Shown here in pieces: positions 27,164 to 36,174 of a DNA stretch of 43,981 nucleotides. Numbering within the stretch: position 1 is the stretch's first letter; every line of letters starts with the position of its first letter. The position numbers and the translations under genes are program-made. The stretch spans positions 1 to 43,981 of the forward strand of contig JAQXBT010000034.1 in NCBI GenBank assembly GCA_029252265.1, read 5' to 3'. The DNA is from Flavobacteriaceae bacterium (lineage in GTDB: Bacteria > Bacteroidota > Bacteroidia > Flavobacteriales > Flavobacteriaceae). Under the pieces are notes generated by a model. It was not told the origin of the DNA, made no database searches, and saw nothing but the letters and a program-made list of their open reading frames with translations.

Positions 27164-27613
27164 ATGGATGCTATTTTTGATGATGAATATTTTATGAAAA
27201 AAGCCCTTCAGGAAGCAGAAGCTGCTTTTGAGAAAGGGGAAGTCCCAGTGGGTGCTGTGATTGTGGTTGATAACAGAATCATTGCAAGAACACACAATCT
27301 CACCGAACTTTTGAATGATGTCACCGCCCATGCAGAAATGCAGGCCATTACGGCTGCAGCTCATTTTTTAGGCGGAAAGTATCTGAATAAATGCACATTA
27401 TATGTGACTCTTGAACCCTGTCAGATGTGTGCAGGGGCGTTGTATTGGAGTCAGATTTCTAATATTGTATATGGGGCGAAAGACGAAAAGCGCGGTTGTG
27501 GTGTGATGGGCACTAAACTACACCCAAAAACCATACTAAGGGGCGGCATTTTAGCAACGGAAGCCTCGGAATTGATGACCCGTTTTTTTGTGGAAAAACG
27601 AAATTTGAATTAA
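27164..27613 (+). CDS. tadA: tRNA-specific adenosine deaminase
   Basis: 149 residues; deaminates A34 to inosine in the tRNA-Arg anticodon. The zinc site is intact: His56-Ala-Glu58 (HAEMQA), and Pro-Cys86-x-x-Cys89 (EPCQMCAGA). EVPVGAVIV and RGCGVMGTKLHP-type loops fit TadA rather than the cytidine or dCMP deaminase families. Start ATG is 5 nt past the -7 element, so translation is probably leaderless. The downstream gene is convergent, 3 bp away. Confidence 0.94.
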   Translation: MDAIFDDEYFMKKALQEAEAAFEKGEVPVGAVIVVDNRIIARTHNLTELLNDVTAHAEMQAITAAAHFLGGKYLNKCTLYVTLEPCQMCAGALYWSQISNIVYGAKDEKRGCGVMGTKLHPKTILRGGILATEASELMTRFFVEKRNLN

Positions 27614-27616
27614 AAT

Positions 27617-27853
27617 TTAGGAGTCTTTAGAATCATTAAATTCGCGCATTTTATCCAGATTCTCTTGGGTAAGCATATAATCGGCGACTTTTTTATCTTT
27701 CCAACGGTAATAGGAAAACAACGGAAATACGACCGCACACAATCCAATCACCCCAAATCCCACCAATTTTTTTGAATACGGCAAATCAACAATCAAGCCT
27801 GTGAGCATGCTGACCATTGTCGCAATAAATAAAAACCAGATTATATATTTCAT
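27617..27853 (-). CDS. Small membrane protein, unknown function
   Basis: 78 residues with two hydrophobic helices (about 3-22 and 30-47) and a polar, charged C-terminal tail (WKDKKVADYMLTQENLDKMR). No family recognised. It lies 15 bp downstream of aspS on the same strand and is probably co-transcribed. Coding is supported by tight spacing and a coherent membrane pattern. Confidence 0.62.
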   Translation of the reverse strand: MKYIIWFLFIATMVSMLTGLIVDLPYSKKLVGFGVIGLCAVVFPLFSYYRWKDKKVADYMLTQENLDKMREFNDSKDS

Positions 27854-27868
27854 TTTATGATTGTTGCT

Positions 27869-29620
27869 TTATTTTAGGTCGACTTTTAGATGAAGTTCAT
27901 TTAATTGTGTTTCATCTATGGCTGATGGCGCGTCGATCATGACATCGCGTCCAGAGTTATTTTTTGGAAAGGCGATAAAATCACGAATCGTTTCCTGACC
28001 TCCAAGTATTGCAACTAAACGATCCAATCCAAAGGCGAGGCCTCCGTGTGGAGGGGCGCCATATTCGAAGGCATTCATTAAAAATCCAAACTGTTCTTTT
28101 GCTTCTTCTGGTGTAAAGCCAAGATGATCAAACATCAATGCTTGTGTTGCTTTGTCATGGATACGGATCGAGCCTCCTCCAATTTCGTTACCATTTAAAA
28201 CCAAATCATACGCATTGGCTTTCACGGCACCCGGATCGGTATCTAATAACTTAATTTGATCTGGTTTTGGAGCGGTGAACGGGTGGTGCATTGCATGGTA
28301 GCGTTTGCTGTCTTCATCCCATTCAAGTAACGGAAAGTCGGTCACCCATAGCGGTGCAAACTCCTTAGGGTCTCGAAGGCCCAAACGTTCTGCAAGCTCC
28401 ATTCGGAGTGCGCTTAATTGAGTTCTTACTTTATCAGTCGGTCCAGAGAGGACACAAACCAGGTCACCAGATTGGGCTCCTGTCACTTCTGCCCATTTCC
28501 CTAAATCGTCTTGATCATAAAATTTATCTACTGAAGACTTATACGTTCCATCCTCATTACATCGCGAATAGATCATTCCTAAAGCATCAATTTGTGGGCG
28601 TTTTAGCCAAGTGATAATGCCATCAATTTCTTTTCGAGTGAAGCTATTTCCACCAGGAACGGCTATCCCAACCACTAATTCTGCGGAGTTAAAAACGCCA
28701 AAATCTTTGTGTTGAGCCACGGCATTCAATTCTCCAAACTTCATTCCAAATCTAATGTCTGGTTTGTCATTTCCGTAGGTTCGAAGCGCATCATCATACG
28801 TCATTCTTGGGAAAGAAGTAATCTCTTTTCCATGAATAGATTTTATCAAATGGCGTGTTAAGCCTTCAAAAATGGTTAGGATATCTTCTTGATCTACAAA
28901 CGCCATTTCACAATCAATCTGGGTGAATTCGGGTTGTCTGTCGGCTCTTAAATCTTCATCTCTAAAACATTTTACAATTTGAAAATACTTATCCATACCG
29001 CCAACCATCAACAATTGTTTGAACGTTTGTGGCGACTGTGGAAGGGCATAAAACTCACCTTCGTTCATTCTGCTTGGCACTACAAAATCACGCGCACCCT
29101 CTGGCGTTGATTTGATTAAGTAAGGCGTTTCAACTTCTATAAATTCTTGAGAAGACAAATATGAACGAACTTCTTGCGTCACTTTATGTCTAAAGATTAA
29201 ATTATTTTTAACGGGATTTCTTCGAATATCTAAATAGCGATACTTCATGCGAAGCTCTTCTCCGCCATCGGTTTGATCTTCAATGGTGAACGGCGGCACT
29301 TTTGCAGTATTTAAAACGGTTAGTTTTGAAACTAATATTTCAATATCCCCAGTTTCTAAATTTGGATTTTTAGACGTACGTTCAATGACGGTTCCCGTTA
29401 CTTGAATGACAAATTCACGACCCAAACTTTTAGCCAGGGTAACCATCGCTTCTGGCGTGCGCTCTGCATCAAAAATAAGCTGAGTGATTCCGTAGCGATC
29501 TCTAAGATCGATCCAAATCACAAATCCTTTATCACGGGATTTTTGTACCCAACCCGAAAGGGTTACTTCTTCGTTGATATTCGAGGTTCTTAACTGACCA
29601 CAATGATGACTTCTGTACAT
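27869..29620 (-). CDS. aspS: Aspartyl-tRNA synthetase, class II
   Basis: 583 residues, the bacterial-type length with the extra GAD domain. The N-terminal anticodon-binding OB fold starts at [18 protein letters not shown]. The class II core shows motif 2 ([18 protein letters not shown]) and motif 3 ([15 protein letters not shown]). Charges tRNA-Asp, possibly also tRNA-Asn if the organism uses the indirect route; that cannot be told from this window. A perfect -7 element lies at 29639-29646, giving a leader of about 13 nt. Confidence 0.96.
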   Translation of the reverse strand: MYRSHHCGQLRTSNINEEVTLSGWVQKSRDKGFVIWIDLRDRYGITQLIFDAERTPEAMVTLAKSLGREFVIQVTGTVIERTSKNPNLETGDIEILVSKLTVLNTAKVPPFTIEDQTDGGEELRMKYRYLDIRRNPVKNNLIFRHKVTQEVRSYLSSQEFIEVETPYLIKSTPEGARDFVVPSRMNEGEFYALPQSPQTFKQLLMVGGMDKYFQIVKCFRDEDLRADRQPEFTQIDCEMAFVDQEDILTIFEGLTRHLIKSIHGKEITSFPRMTYDDALRTYGNDKPDIRFGMKFGELNAVAQHKDFGVFNSAELVVGIAVPGGNSFTRKEIDGIITWLKRPQIDALGMIYSRCNEDGTYKSSVDKFYDQDDLGKWAEVTGAQSGDLVCVLSGPTDKVRTQLSALRMELAERLGLRDPKEFAPLWVTDFPLLEWDEDSKRYHAMHHPFTAPKPDQIKLLDTDPGAVKANAYDLVLNGNEIGGGSIRIHDKATQALMFDHLGFTPEEAKEQFGFLMNAFEYGAPPHGGLAFGLDRLVAILGGQETIRDFIAFPKNNSGRDVMIDAPSAIDETQLNELHLKVDLK

Positions 29621-29638
29621 AAGACTTAATTAGTTGCG

Positions 29639-29646
29639 CAAATTTA
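29639..29646 (-). promoter_or_regulatory. -7 element TAAATTTG of aspS
   Basis: An exact TAnnTTTG on the minus strand, 18 nt before the aspS ATG. It sits in the 52-bp gap after the RND gene stop, so aspS has its own promoter and need not rely on read-through from the efflux operon. Confidence 0.6.
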
Positions 29647-29672
29647 ACATTTAAAAATTAAAATCGATAGGC

Positions 29673-32600
29673 TTAGGAAGCGACTTTAAGCTTTTTTGTT
29701 TTCAATTTATTAATTAAATAAAATAAGATAGGCACGACAACCAGTGTCAAAAAGGTAGCAAATGTTAATCCAAAGATAATTGCCCAACCCATTGGCCCCC
29801 AGAAAGCAACGTTTTCACCACCAATATAAAAGTTGGGGTTCAGTTGGGTAATCAAGGTCCTAAAATTAATATTGATTCCGAGCGCTAAAGGAAGTAGCCC
29901 TAAAATGGTCGTTATTGCCGTTAATAACACCGGTCTTAAACGAGTTCTACCGCCTTCAACCACACACTCAACAAGGAGTTTAGGTGTTAATTTATCGGTT
30001 TCTTCCAACCCTAATTCTCGTCGTTTTCTAAGGATCGTAAGATTGATGTAATCAATCAAAACGATGGCATTGTTAACGACAATTCCTGCTAGAGAAATAA
30101 TACCAATCATGGTCATAAGCACCACAAAGTCCATTCTAAAAATGAGGAGTCCAAATAAGACCCCAATCAAACTAAGAAATACAGAAATTGAAATAATAAT
30201 TGGGGTTGTAGCCGAGTTAAATTGTGCAACTAAAATCAAGAAAATTAAAAGGACCGCAATTAAAAGGGCATTACTCAAAAACGCCATTTCTTTGGCTTGT
30301 TTCTCTTGTTCACCTGTAAAACTAATAGCTATACTTTTTGGCGATTCGAATTTTTCAGCAATGACTCTAATTTTATCGTTGACTTCTGTAGGGTTATAAT
30401 CATTTAAAACATTGGAATAAATGGTGACCACTCGATCTAAATTAATGCGTTTAATGGCGCTAAACGAGGATTGATTTTCAGTGGTTGCAACCGCCGAAAT
30501 TGGCACTTGTTTTATTTGGCCATCACTTTGATTTCTAAAGGTTATTTTTTGATCGAGCAAGGCCGATTTATTATAACGCATTTCATTTTTTAGTCTTAGA
30601 TTTATAGGATAATCATCATCCGCGTTTTTGTAGGTTGAGATTTCTTTTCCATACAAAGCAGTTCGTAAGTTGGCTCCAATTTGACCTGTTGAAACCCCCA
30701 GTCGTCGTGCTTTTTGACGGTCAACAGAAATTAACATTTCGGGTTTTCCTTGATCAATATCTAGTTTCAATTCTTCAATTCCCGCAATATTAGAGGAATT
30801 GATAAAGGATTTTAATTGATTGGCAGTTTCCAAGATTAAGCCATAATCATCCCCTTTAATTTCAATATTGATGGGGGCGCCTGTTGGAGGGCCATCAGCG
30901 GGTTTATCCACCACAATACTCACGCCGGGATAGCCTTGTATAACATTTCGAATGTCTTTTAAAACGGCTTCAGTACTCACTCCTTGACGGTCTTGATACT
31001 TTACAAAATCTACTGTGATTCGAGCTTTGTTTGGTGTTTTTCCACCCTCCTGCCCTCGAGACGGGTCGGCAGTACCTTCTCCTACTTGTCCAATAATAGA
31101 AGTAATCAAAAAGCTTTTGCCATCGACGTCATACTTTTTTAAGTAGTTTTCTATGTCTTGTTCAATTTCCTTTGAAATAAGATTTGTTTCCTCGATGTCA
31201 GTCCCAATAGGATATTCGATGTATACAAAGACTTGTTTAGCATCGGTGTTCGGGAAAAACAATATTTTAGGAGGAAAAGTCGCCATTAAAAATACCGCAA
31301 GAATTAATAACCCAAACGTTCCAACGATGATACTACCCGGTTTTTTTCCTTTCAGGGCGTAATTCAAAAAACGTTCGTAGAGGTTTTCTAACTTTGTTAT
31401 AAAAGTGATTTTTGATTCCTTTTTAGGAACCACCTTCATATACACCGAAATCAACATTGGGTTGATGATTAGCGCTACAAAAAGGGATGAGCTTAACACG
31501 ATAATTAAGGTAATTGGAAGCCATTTCATAAATTCACCCATAATACCTTCCCACATAATTAAGGGGAAGAATGCAGCTAAAGTGGTTGCTGTGGACGCGA
31601 TAATTGGCATCGCCACTTCGCCTACACCAAGTTTCGCGGCTTTAATCCTTGGGTAGCCCTCATCCATCAATCGATAGACGTTTTCGACCACCACAATCCC
31701 GTTATCAACCAACATCCCTAGCGCAATGACTAGAGAAAACAAAACCATTGTGTTCAGAGTTACCCCCATAAAACTTAAAATAGTAAACGATAGAAACATC
31801 GATAATGGAATGGCAATTCCAACAAACAATGCATTTCTAAATCCTAAAAAGAAGTAAAGGACTGTGACTACCAAAATGACGCCTAAAATGATGCTGTTTT
31901 CTAGATCGGACACCATGGTTCGGGTGTCGTTTGATTGATCGTTGGTCTTAGAAATTATTAAATTGTGTGGAAATACATTTGCGGCCGCTTGTTCCAGAAT
32001 GGCATCAATTTTAGTCGAAGCCTCTAAAAGGTTTTGACCGCCTCGTTTCTTAACATCCAACATGACTACAGGTTGCATATATTCTCTAGCAAAACTTTCT
32101 TTTTCTTGCTCTTTGAAATTCACATCTGCAATATCTCTTAGGTAAACAATGTTTCCTTTTTCATGCTTGACGATAATATCTCTAACGCTTAAAGGGTCTT
32201 TGAATTCACCGAGAACACGGACCGTGCGTCGAATGCCATTTTCGAGGATATCTCCTCCAGAAACACTCATGTTTTCAAAAGCAACGGCATTTTCTATATC
32301 GGTAAAACTGATTTTAGACGCCTCCATTTTATATAGATCGACCGCAATTTCAAGTTCTTTTTCTTGAACTCCTCTAATATCGACGGCTGAAATTTCAGAA
32401 AGTTCCTCTATTTCATCTTCTAAATATTCGGCATATTCTTTCAATTGATCCATTGAAAATTCGCCCGACAAATTAATGTTCATGATGGGGATTCGCTCAC
32501 TAAAATTCATTTCCGTAATGCTCGGCTCTGATGGTAAATCCTTTGGGAAATCAGGATCTGCCATCGCAACATCAACTTTGTCTTTAACTTTTTGAAGCGC

Positions 32601-32933
32601 TTCTGAAGGTGTGTAATCAAAACTAAATTCCACCACAATACTCGAGTAACCCTGAATTGAATTGGAAGTGATTTTATCGACCCCTGTGATTGAATTTATT
32701 TCCTTTTCTAGTCGTTTGGTGATTAGTTTTTCGACATCCAACGCAGAATTCCCAGGGTAGGGTGTGGCTACATAAATTTGTGGGATAATAATTTCTGGAA
32801 AATTCTCACGTGCCATCCCTGAGTAAGAAAGAAATCCACTTAAAACAATAATGAATGTGATGACTGAAACGGTCATACGATTTGAAATCGCCCAGGAAGA
32901 AAGTTTAAACTCTTTAATTTTTTTTATGCTCAT
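29673..32933 (-). CDS. RND efflux pump, inner-membrane permease (HAE1/AcrB-like)
   Basis: 1086 residues, about 12 membrane helices and two large periplasmic loops, the full-length RND layout. TM1 is at residues 16-35; the TM4 segment reads LGMLVDNGIVVVENV. Where AcrB has Asp407-Asp408 for proton relay, this protein has Asp410-Asn411. In TM10 the Lys940 position is Asn954 (GIVVNNAIVLID). So the usual D-D-K relay is only partly kept, a variation seen in some Bacteroidota-type pumps (family recollection, unverified). Last gene of tetR-tolC-hlyD-RND, 6 bp after the adaptor gene. Substrate unknown; probably drugs, dyes or lipids. Confidence 0.94.
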   Translation of the reverse strand: MSIKKIKEFKLSSWAISNRMTVSVITFIIVLSGFLSYSGMARENFPEIIIPQIYVATPYPGNSALDVEKLITKRLEKEINSITGVDKITSNSIQGYSSIVVEFSFDYTPSEALQKVKDKVDVAMADPDFPKDLPSEPSITEMNFSERIPIMNINLSGEFSMDQLKEYAEYLEDEIEELSEISAVDIRGVQEKELEIAVDLYKMEASKISFTDIENAVAFENMSVSGGDILENGIRRTVRVLGEFKDPLSVRDIIVKHEKGNIVYLRDIADVNFKEQEKESFAREYMQPVVMLDVKKRGGQNLLEASTKIDAILEQAAANVFPHNLIISKTNDQSNDTRTMVSDLENSIILGVILVVTVLYFFLGFRNALFVGIAIPLSMFLSFTILSFMGVTLNTMVLFSLVIALGMLVDNGIVVVENVYRLMDEGYPRIKAAKLGVGEVAMPIIASTATTLAAFFPLIMWEGIMGEFMKWLPITLIIVLSSSLFVALIINPMLISVYMKVVPKKESKITFITKLENLYERFLNYALKGKKPGSIIVGTFGLLILAVFLMATFPPKILFFPNTDAKQVFVYIEYPIGTDIEETNLISKEIEQDIENYLKKYDVDGKSFLITSIIGQVGEGTADPSRGQEGGKTPNKARITVDFVKYQDRQGVSTEAVLKDIRNVIQGYPGVSIVVDKPADGPPTGAPINIEIKGDDYGLILETANQLKSFINSSNIAGIEELKLDIDQGKPEMLISVDRQKARRLGVSTGQIGANLRTALYGKEISTYKNADDDYPINLRLKNEMRYNKSALLDQKITFRNQSDGQIKQVPISAVATTENQSSFSAIKRINLDRVVTIYSNVLNDYNPTEVNDKIRVIAEKFESPKSIAISFTGEQEKQAKEMAFLSNALLIAVLLIFLILVAQFNSATTPIIISISVFLSLIGVLFGLLIFRMDFVVLMTMIGIISLAGIVVNNAIVLIDYINLTILRKRRELGLEETDKLTPKLLVECVVEGGRTRLRPVLLTAITTILGLLPLALGININFRTLITQLNPNFYIGGENVAFWGPMGWAIIFGLTFATFLTLVVVPILFYLINKLKTKKLKVAS

Positions 32934-32939
32934 AATCTA

Positions 32940-34070
32940 CTAGTTTACAAGTTTTACGTCTTCGTTATTATTTACAAGTCGTGCACCTTTATCAACCAGC
33001 ATAGAGGTTTCTGAAAGCCCTTCAGAAATATAAGAGAAGTTATTATAATTCTTCGCCTCGGTCACAAATGTTTTTACAACTTTATGGTTGCCCGCATTTG
33101 GTTCAATCGTATAAACAAACGTCTTGTTGTCGCGATCTTTTTGAACGATTCTCGATGGAATGACTATACCATTGGCTCTAAAATCATTGATCTTAATGTC
33201 AGCAAGCAAGTTAGCTTTTAACTCATTATTGGGGTTTTTTAGATCAATACGAGTTTTAAAGCTTCGGTTGTTTGGATTAATAAAATTTCCAACTTGTGAA
33301 ATTGATGCCTCTACAGATTTGCCAATAGATTTAAAATTAAGGAGGACTTTTGTCTCTTTTTTGATGGATTTTAAATACGTTTCCGTGACCTCACTTTCGA
33401 CATAAATATCCTTAAGATTTACAAGCCTTAGGAAGGGTGCTTGTGGAGACGTAAGTTCCCCTGTTTTAGCAAAAATTTGATCAATTGTTCCAGAAAACGG
33501 CGCGATTACTTTCATTTTTCGTGCTTGTGCTCTCAAACTTTTCATATTATTTTCAAGCCCTTCTTTCTGTGCTTTTGCTTGAAGGAATTGAATTTCACTT
33601 CCAATATTTTGATCCCAAAGCCTGGCCTGACGTTCAAAAGTAGTGGTAGCCAAAGCAAGTTGAGTTTCTAATTGTAACACTGAGTTATCGATCACAGCAC
33701 TATCGAGTGTTGCAAGTATTTGCCCTTTTGAAACAGATTGTCCTTCCTTGGTTAAAATACCTGTTACAGTCCCGCCCATTTCCGCATGTAATTCAATCGA
33801 CTGATTGGCTTTCACCATTCCTTGGATTTCGATATAATGATTAAAGTCTTTGATTTCTGCTTTAAATGACGTGACGGTCATAAGTTTTTGTAACGTATCT
33901 AATTCAGAAATAGCGACTTCAACACTTTTAAGTTCTGTGCTGATACGATCCATTTTTTCAATTAGACTTGCCTTTTTAGTTTTTAAATCGGTTAACGATT
34001 GTGATTCTTTCTCTGAACTGCCACACGACAGAACAAGGGTTAAAATAAATAGTGAAATAATTGTTTTCAT
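32940..34070 (-). CDS. HlyD-type periplasmic adaptor lipoprotein of RND pump
   Basis: Links the inner-membrane RND pump to the outer-membrane channel. 376 residues from the ATG at 34070, chosen because it starts a lipoprotein signal (MKTIISLFILTLVLSC); the frame extends to 34097. A helical hairpin is at about 25-55 (SLTDLKTKKASLIEKMDRI) with another after residue 110. Lipoyl-like halves flank it (VKANQSIELHAEMGGTVTG; MKVIAPFSGTIDQIF), then a beta-barrel domain (VLLNFKSIGKSVEASISQVG). It starts 31 bp after the TolC-like gene stop and is in one operon with it. Confidence 0.92.
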   Translation of the reverse strand: MKTIISLFILTLVLSCGSSEKESQSLTDLKTKKASLIEKMDRISTELKSVEVAISELDTLQKLMTVTSFKAEIKDFNHYIEIQGMVKANQSIELHAEMGGTVTGILTKEGQSVSKGQILATLDSAVIDNSVLQLETQLALATTTFERQARLWDQNIGSEIQFLQAKAQKEGLENNMKSLRAQARKMKVIAPFSGTIDQIFAKTGELTSPQAPFLRLVNLKDIYVESEVTETYLKSIKKETKVLLNFKSIGKSVEASISQVGNFINPNNRSFKTRIDLKNPNNELKANLLADIKINDFRANGIVIPSRIVQKDRDNKTFVYTIEPNAGNHKVVKTFVTEAKNYNNFSYISEGLSETSMLVDKGARLVNNNEDVKLVN

Positions 34071-34100
34071 TTGAGTCATCGGTTGGGAATGTTTCATCTT

Positions 34101-35441
34101 TTAGTTGTTGTAGGATGTGTTAATGAGTGCTTCTATATCAATTCGTTTGATTAGGATGTTTAGCATGGACTGTAAATAATCTTGTTGCGCCACATACAAT
34201 TGTCTTTGTGCTTGCGACAAGTCAAAACTAGTAGTCAACCCTTCAAAGAATTTAATTTCATTTTTCTGGGCGATATTTTCTGAGAGTTTAAGCGCTTCTT
34301 TTTTAATTTCAAGATCTTCTACTGCAAATTCATAGTCGCTGGTCGCGCGCGCAATTTCTAGCCGAATTTTTTCTGTAGTATCTTCTAAAAGTGCTTTGGA
34401 TTTCTCAAAATTGAGGCGAGCCATTTTTGTGGAAGCACTTCTTCCGAGCGAACTAAAAATTGGAATTTCCATAGTCACTCCAAAAAGAGAGGCACCAAAC
34501 CATTTTTGTGAATCCTCCAAAAAGTTAAATTGATCATTATTTCCAGAATAACTCCCGTTTAAAAAGGCATCAATAGTAGGTAATGCTTTGCTTTTTTCTA
34601 ACTTCAATAAGAGTTCTTGACCTTTGACATCGTTGAATGCTATTTTATAATCCACAACATTTTCAACTTCAATAATTGACTGTAAAGGCAGAAGTGTTGT
34701 ATATATTAAGATCAATTCATCAAGGCTGTCTGTCAAAACGACGGGAGTGTTTAATTCAAGACCTAGGGCGTTATTAAACATTTGATAAGCTAATGTCTTT
34801 AACCTCTTAACGTACCCTTGATTACTTTTCAAACTCGCCAATGTTAATTGTAGTTGTTGGACGCTTTCTTGTTCAATCAAACCATTTTCATATACCTTTT
34901 TAAGATCACTTACGTTTTTTTCTATCAGAGTGATATTTGAGTTGACGATTTTAAAATTCTCTTCAGCTAACAATACATTACCATAGGCATAAGCGACCAT
35001 TTTTCGGAGTTCAACTTCTGTTTTCTCTTTGGCATTCTCTGAAATTTCAAGATATACTTTTGCCGCTTGAAGCCCTACTAAATAGGAGCCGTCAAATATT
35101 TTTTGCGAAACTTTTAAGGTGCCATTCATTGTTTGTTTGGTGCCAAAAGTGATTTCTGAAAACTGGCCTACAGGTCCACCAAAAAACTCTGCTGGGATCA
35201 ACGAAATTTGTTGTTTCAGCCAATTATTATAATTGAGGGTTGCTTTGATTTGAGGAAGTCCTGTAGACGTAGTTTGCCACTTTTGGAGTTTTGCAATTTC
35301 TACATCACGGGCAGCGTTTTTCCCCAAATAATTGTTTTGAATTGCAAATTCAGCAGCCTCTCTAAGAGAAAATCGAGTGCGCTCTTGCTGAGCAACCACC
35401 GACGTCGTTATGAATAAGAAAAGAATTAGTTTATGAAGCAT
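34101..35441 (-). CDS. TolC-family outer-membrane efflux protein
   Basis: 446 residues with a signal peptide (MLHKLILFLFITTSVVAQQ). The two repeated halves of TolC are visible: long helical stretches (LREAAEFAIQNNYLGKNAARDV; KARLNFEKSKALLEDTTEKI-like segments) alternating with short strand pairs (PQIKATLNYNNW; PTIDAFLNGSYSG). It forms the trimeric exit duct for the RND pump. Its start overlaps the end of the tetR gene by 11 bp, which suggests translational coupling. Confidence 0.92.
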   Translation of the reverse strand: MLHKLILFLFITTSVVAQQERTRFSLREAAEFAIQNNYLGKNAARDVEIAKLQKWQTTSTGLPQIKATLNYNNWLKQQISLIPAEFFGGPVGQFSEITFGTKQTMNGTLKVSQKIFDGSYLVGLQAAKVYLEISENAKEKTEVELRKMVAYAYGNVLLAEENFKIVNSNITLIEKNVSDLKKVYENGLIEQESVQQLQLTLASLKSNQGYVKRLKTLAYQMFNNALGLELNTPVVLTDSLDELILIYTTLLPLQSIIEVENVVDYKIAFNDVKGQELLLKLEKSKALPTIDAFLNGSYSGNNDQFNFLEDSQKWFGASLFGVTMEIPIFSSLGRSASTKMARLNFEKSKALLEDTTEKIRLEIARATSDYEFAVEDLEIKKEALKLSENIAQKNEIKFFEGLTTSFDLSQAQRQLYVAQQDYLQSMLNILIKRIDIEALINTSYNN

Positions 35442-36048
35442 TTGTTTTTAGGTTAGATTTTATATAATTGTTAAGTAGATTTAATCCTTTTTTGGTGATA
35501 ATAGCGCGTAGGTGGTATTCAAGATAACTTTCAAAAAGGTAGTTTTTATCGAAGAGTGTTTCAGGAAAAATACTAATATCACGAATCCCAGTCATCCCAT
35601 TAAAATACATTCTAGATATGAAATCTATATCAATATCAGTTCTAAATAAACCAGTATCAACCCCCATCTTTAGACTGTTCTCAACTGAAGAATGCATTTT
35701 TTCAAATTGCTTGATTTGTAAACGTTCATAAATTTCAGGGTAATATTTTTTGAGTTGATACTGTGGGGACACTCGTTCATTTTTGAAGTAATTCATCACA
35801 AATAGTTTGATGTCATAGAGCTCTTCAATAGGATTTATTGAAGAAGCGTTTATCTTATCAATCCCTTCATAAATATGGTCGAGTGTTTCAAATATAACCA
35901 CTTCTACAAGTGCTGTTTTGTTCGAAAAATGAGCATAAATTGTTTTCTTTGAAATCCCAATGGCATTCGCGATGTCATCCATTGTGACACTCTTGAACCC
36001 TAAGGACAAGAACAATTCTTCTGACTTTGATATAATTTTATTTCTCAT
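35431..36048 (-). CDS. TetR/AcrR-family repressor of the efflux operon
   Basis: 205 residues from the ATG at 36048 (MRNKIISKSEELFLSLGF); an in-frame start 39 nt upstream would cover the promoter. The N-terminal helix-turn-helix is canonical: FKSVTMDDIANAIGISKKTI then YAHFSNKTALV. The C-terminal ligand domain is not assignable. It heads the operon tetR-tolC-hlyD-RND. The 28-bp perfect dyad at 36071-36098 covers its own -33 element, so it very probably represses the whole operon and itself until an inducer binds. Confidence 0.93.
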   Translation of the reverse strand: MRNKIISKSEELFLSLGFKSVTMDDIANAIGISKKTIYAHFSNKTALVEVVIFETLDHIYEGIDKINASSINPIEELYDIKLFVMNYFKNERVSPQYQLKKYYPEIYERLQIKQFEKMHSSVENSLKMGVDTGLFRTDIDIDFISRMYFNGMTGIRDISIFPETLFDKNYLFESYLEYHLRAIITKKGLNLLNNYIKSNLKTNAS

Positions 36049-36057
36049 AACTGAGTG

Positions 36058-36098
36058 CAAATTTACAACAGGAAACTTTAAAAACAATTAAAGTTTCC
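36058..36098 (-). promoter_or_regulatory. tetR promoter with overlapping 28-bp TetR operator
   Basis: The -7 element TAAATTTG (minus, 36065-36058) has TTG at 36087-36085, 19 nt upstream. The dyad GGAAACTTTAA (36071-36081), 6-nt spacer, TTAAAGTTTCC (36088-36098) is perfect, and its centre covers the -33. Bound repressor would block RNA polymerase. It lies 76 bp from the divergent polyprenyl synthase gene. Confidence 0.8.
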
Positions 36099-36161
36099 AA
36101 AGTTTTACGATTTTTTAACATTTATTAGTTTCTCAAACTAAAATAGTTTTAGGAATTCACT

Positions 36162-36169
36162 TATTTTTG
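36162..36169 (+). promoter_or_regulatory. -7 element TATTTTTG of polyprenyl synthase gene
   Basis: A perfect TAnnTTTG whose final G is 6 nt before the ATG at 36175, so the transcript should be leaderless. A dyad AAACTA/TAGTTT (36135-36140, 36144-36149) lies upstream where a -33 would be. Confidence 0.55.
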
Positions 36170-36174
36170 CAGAC

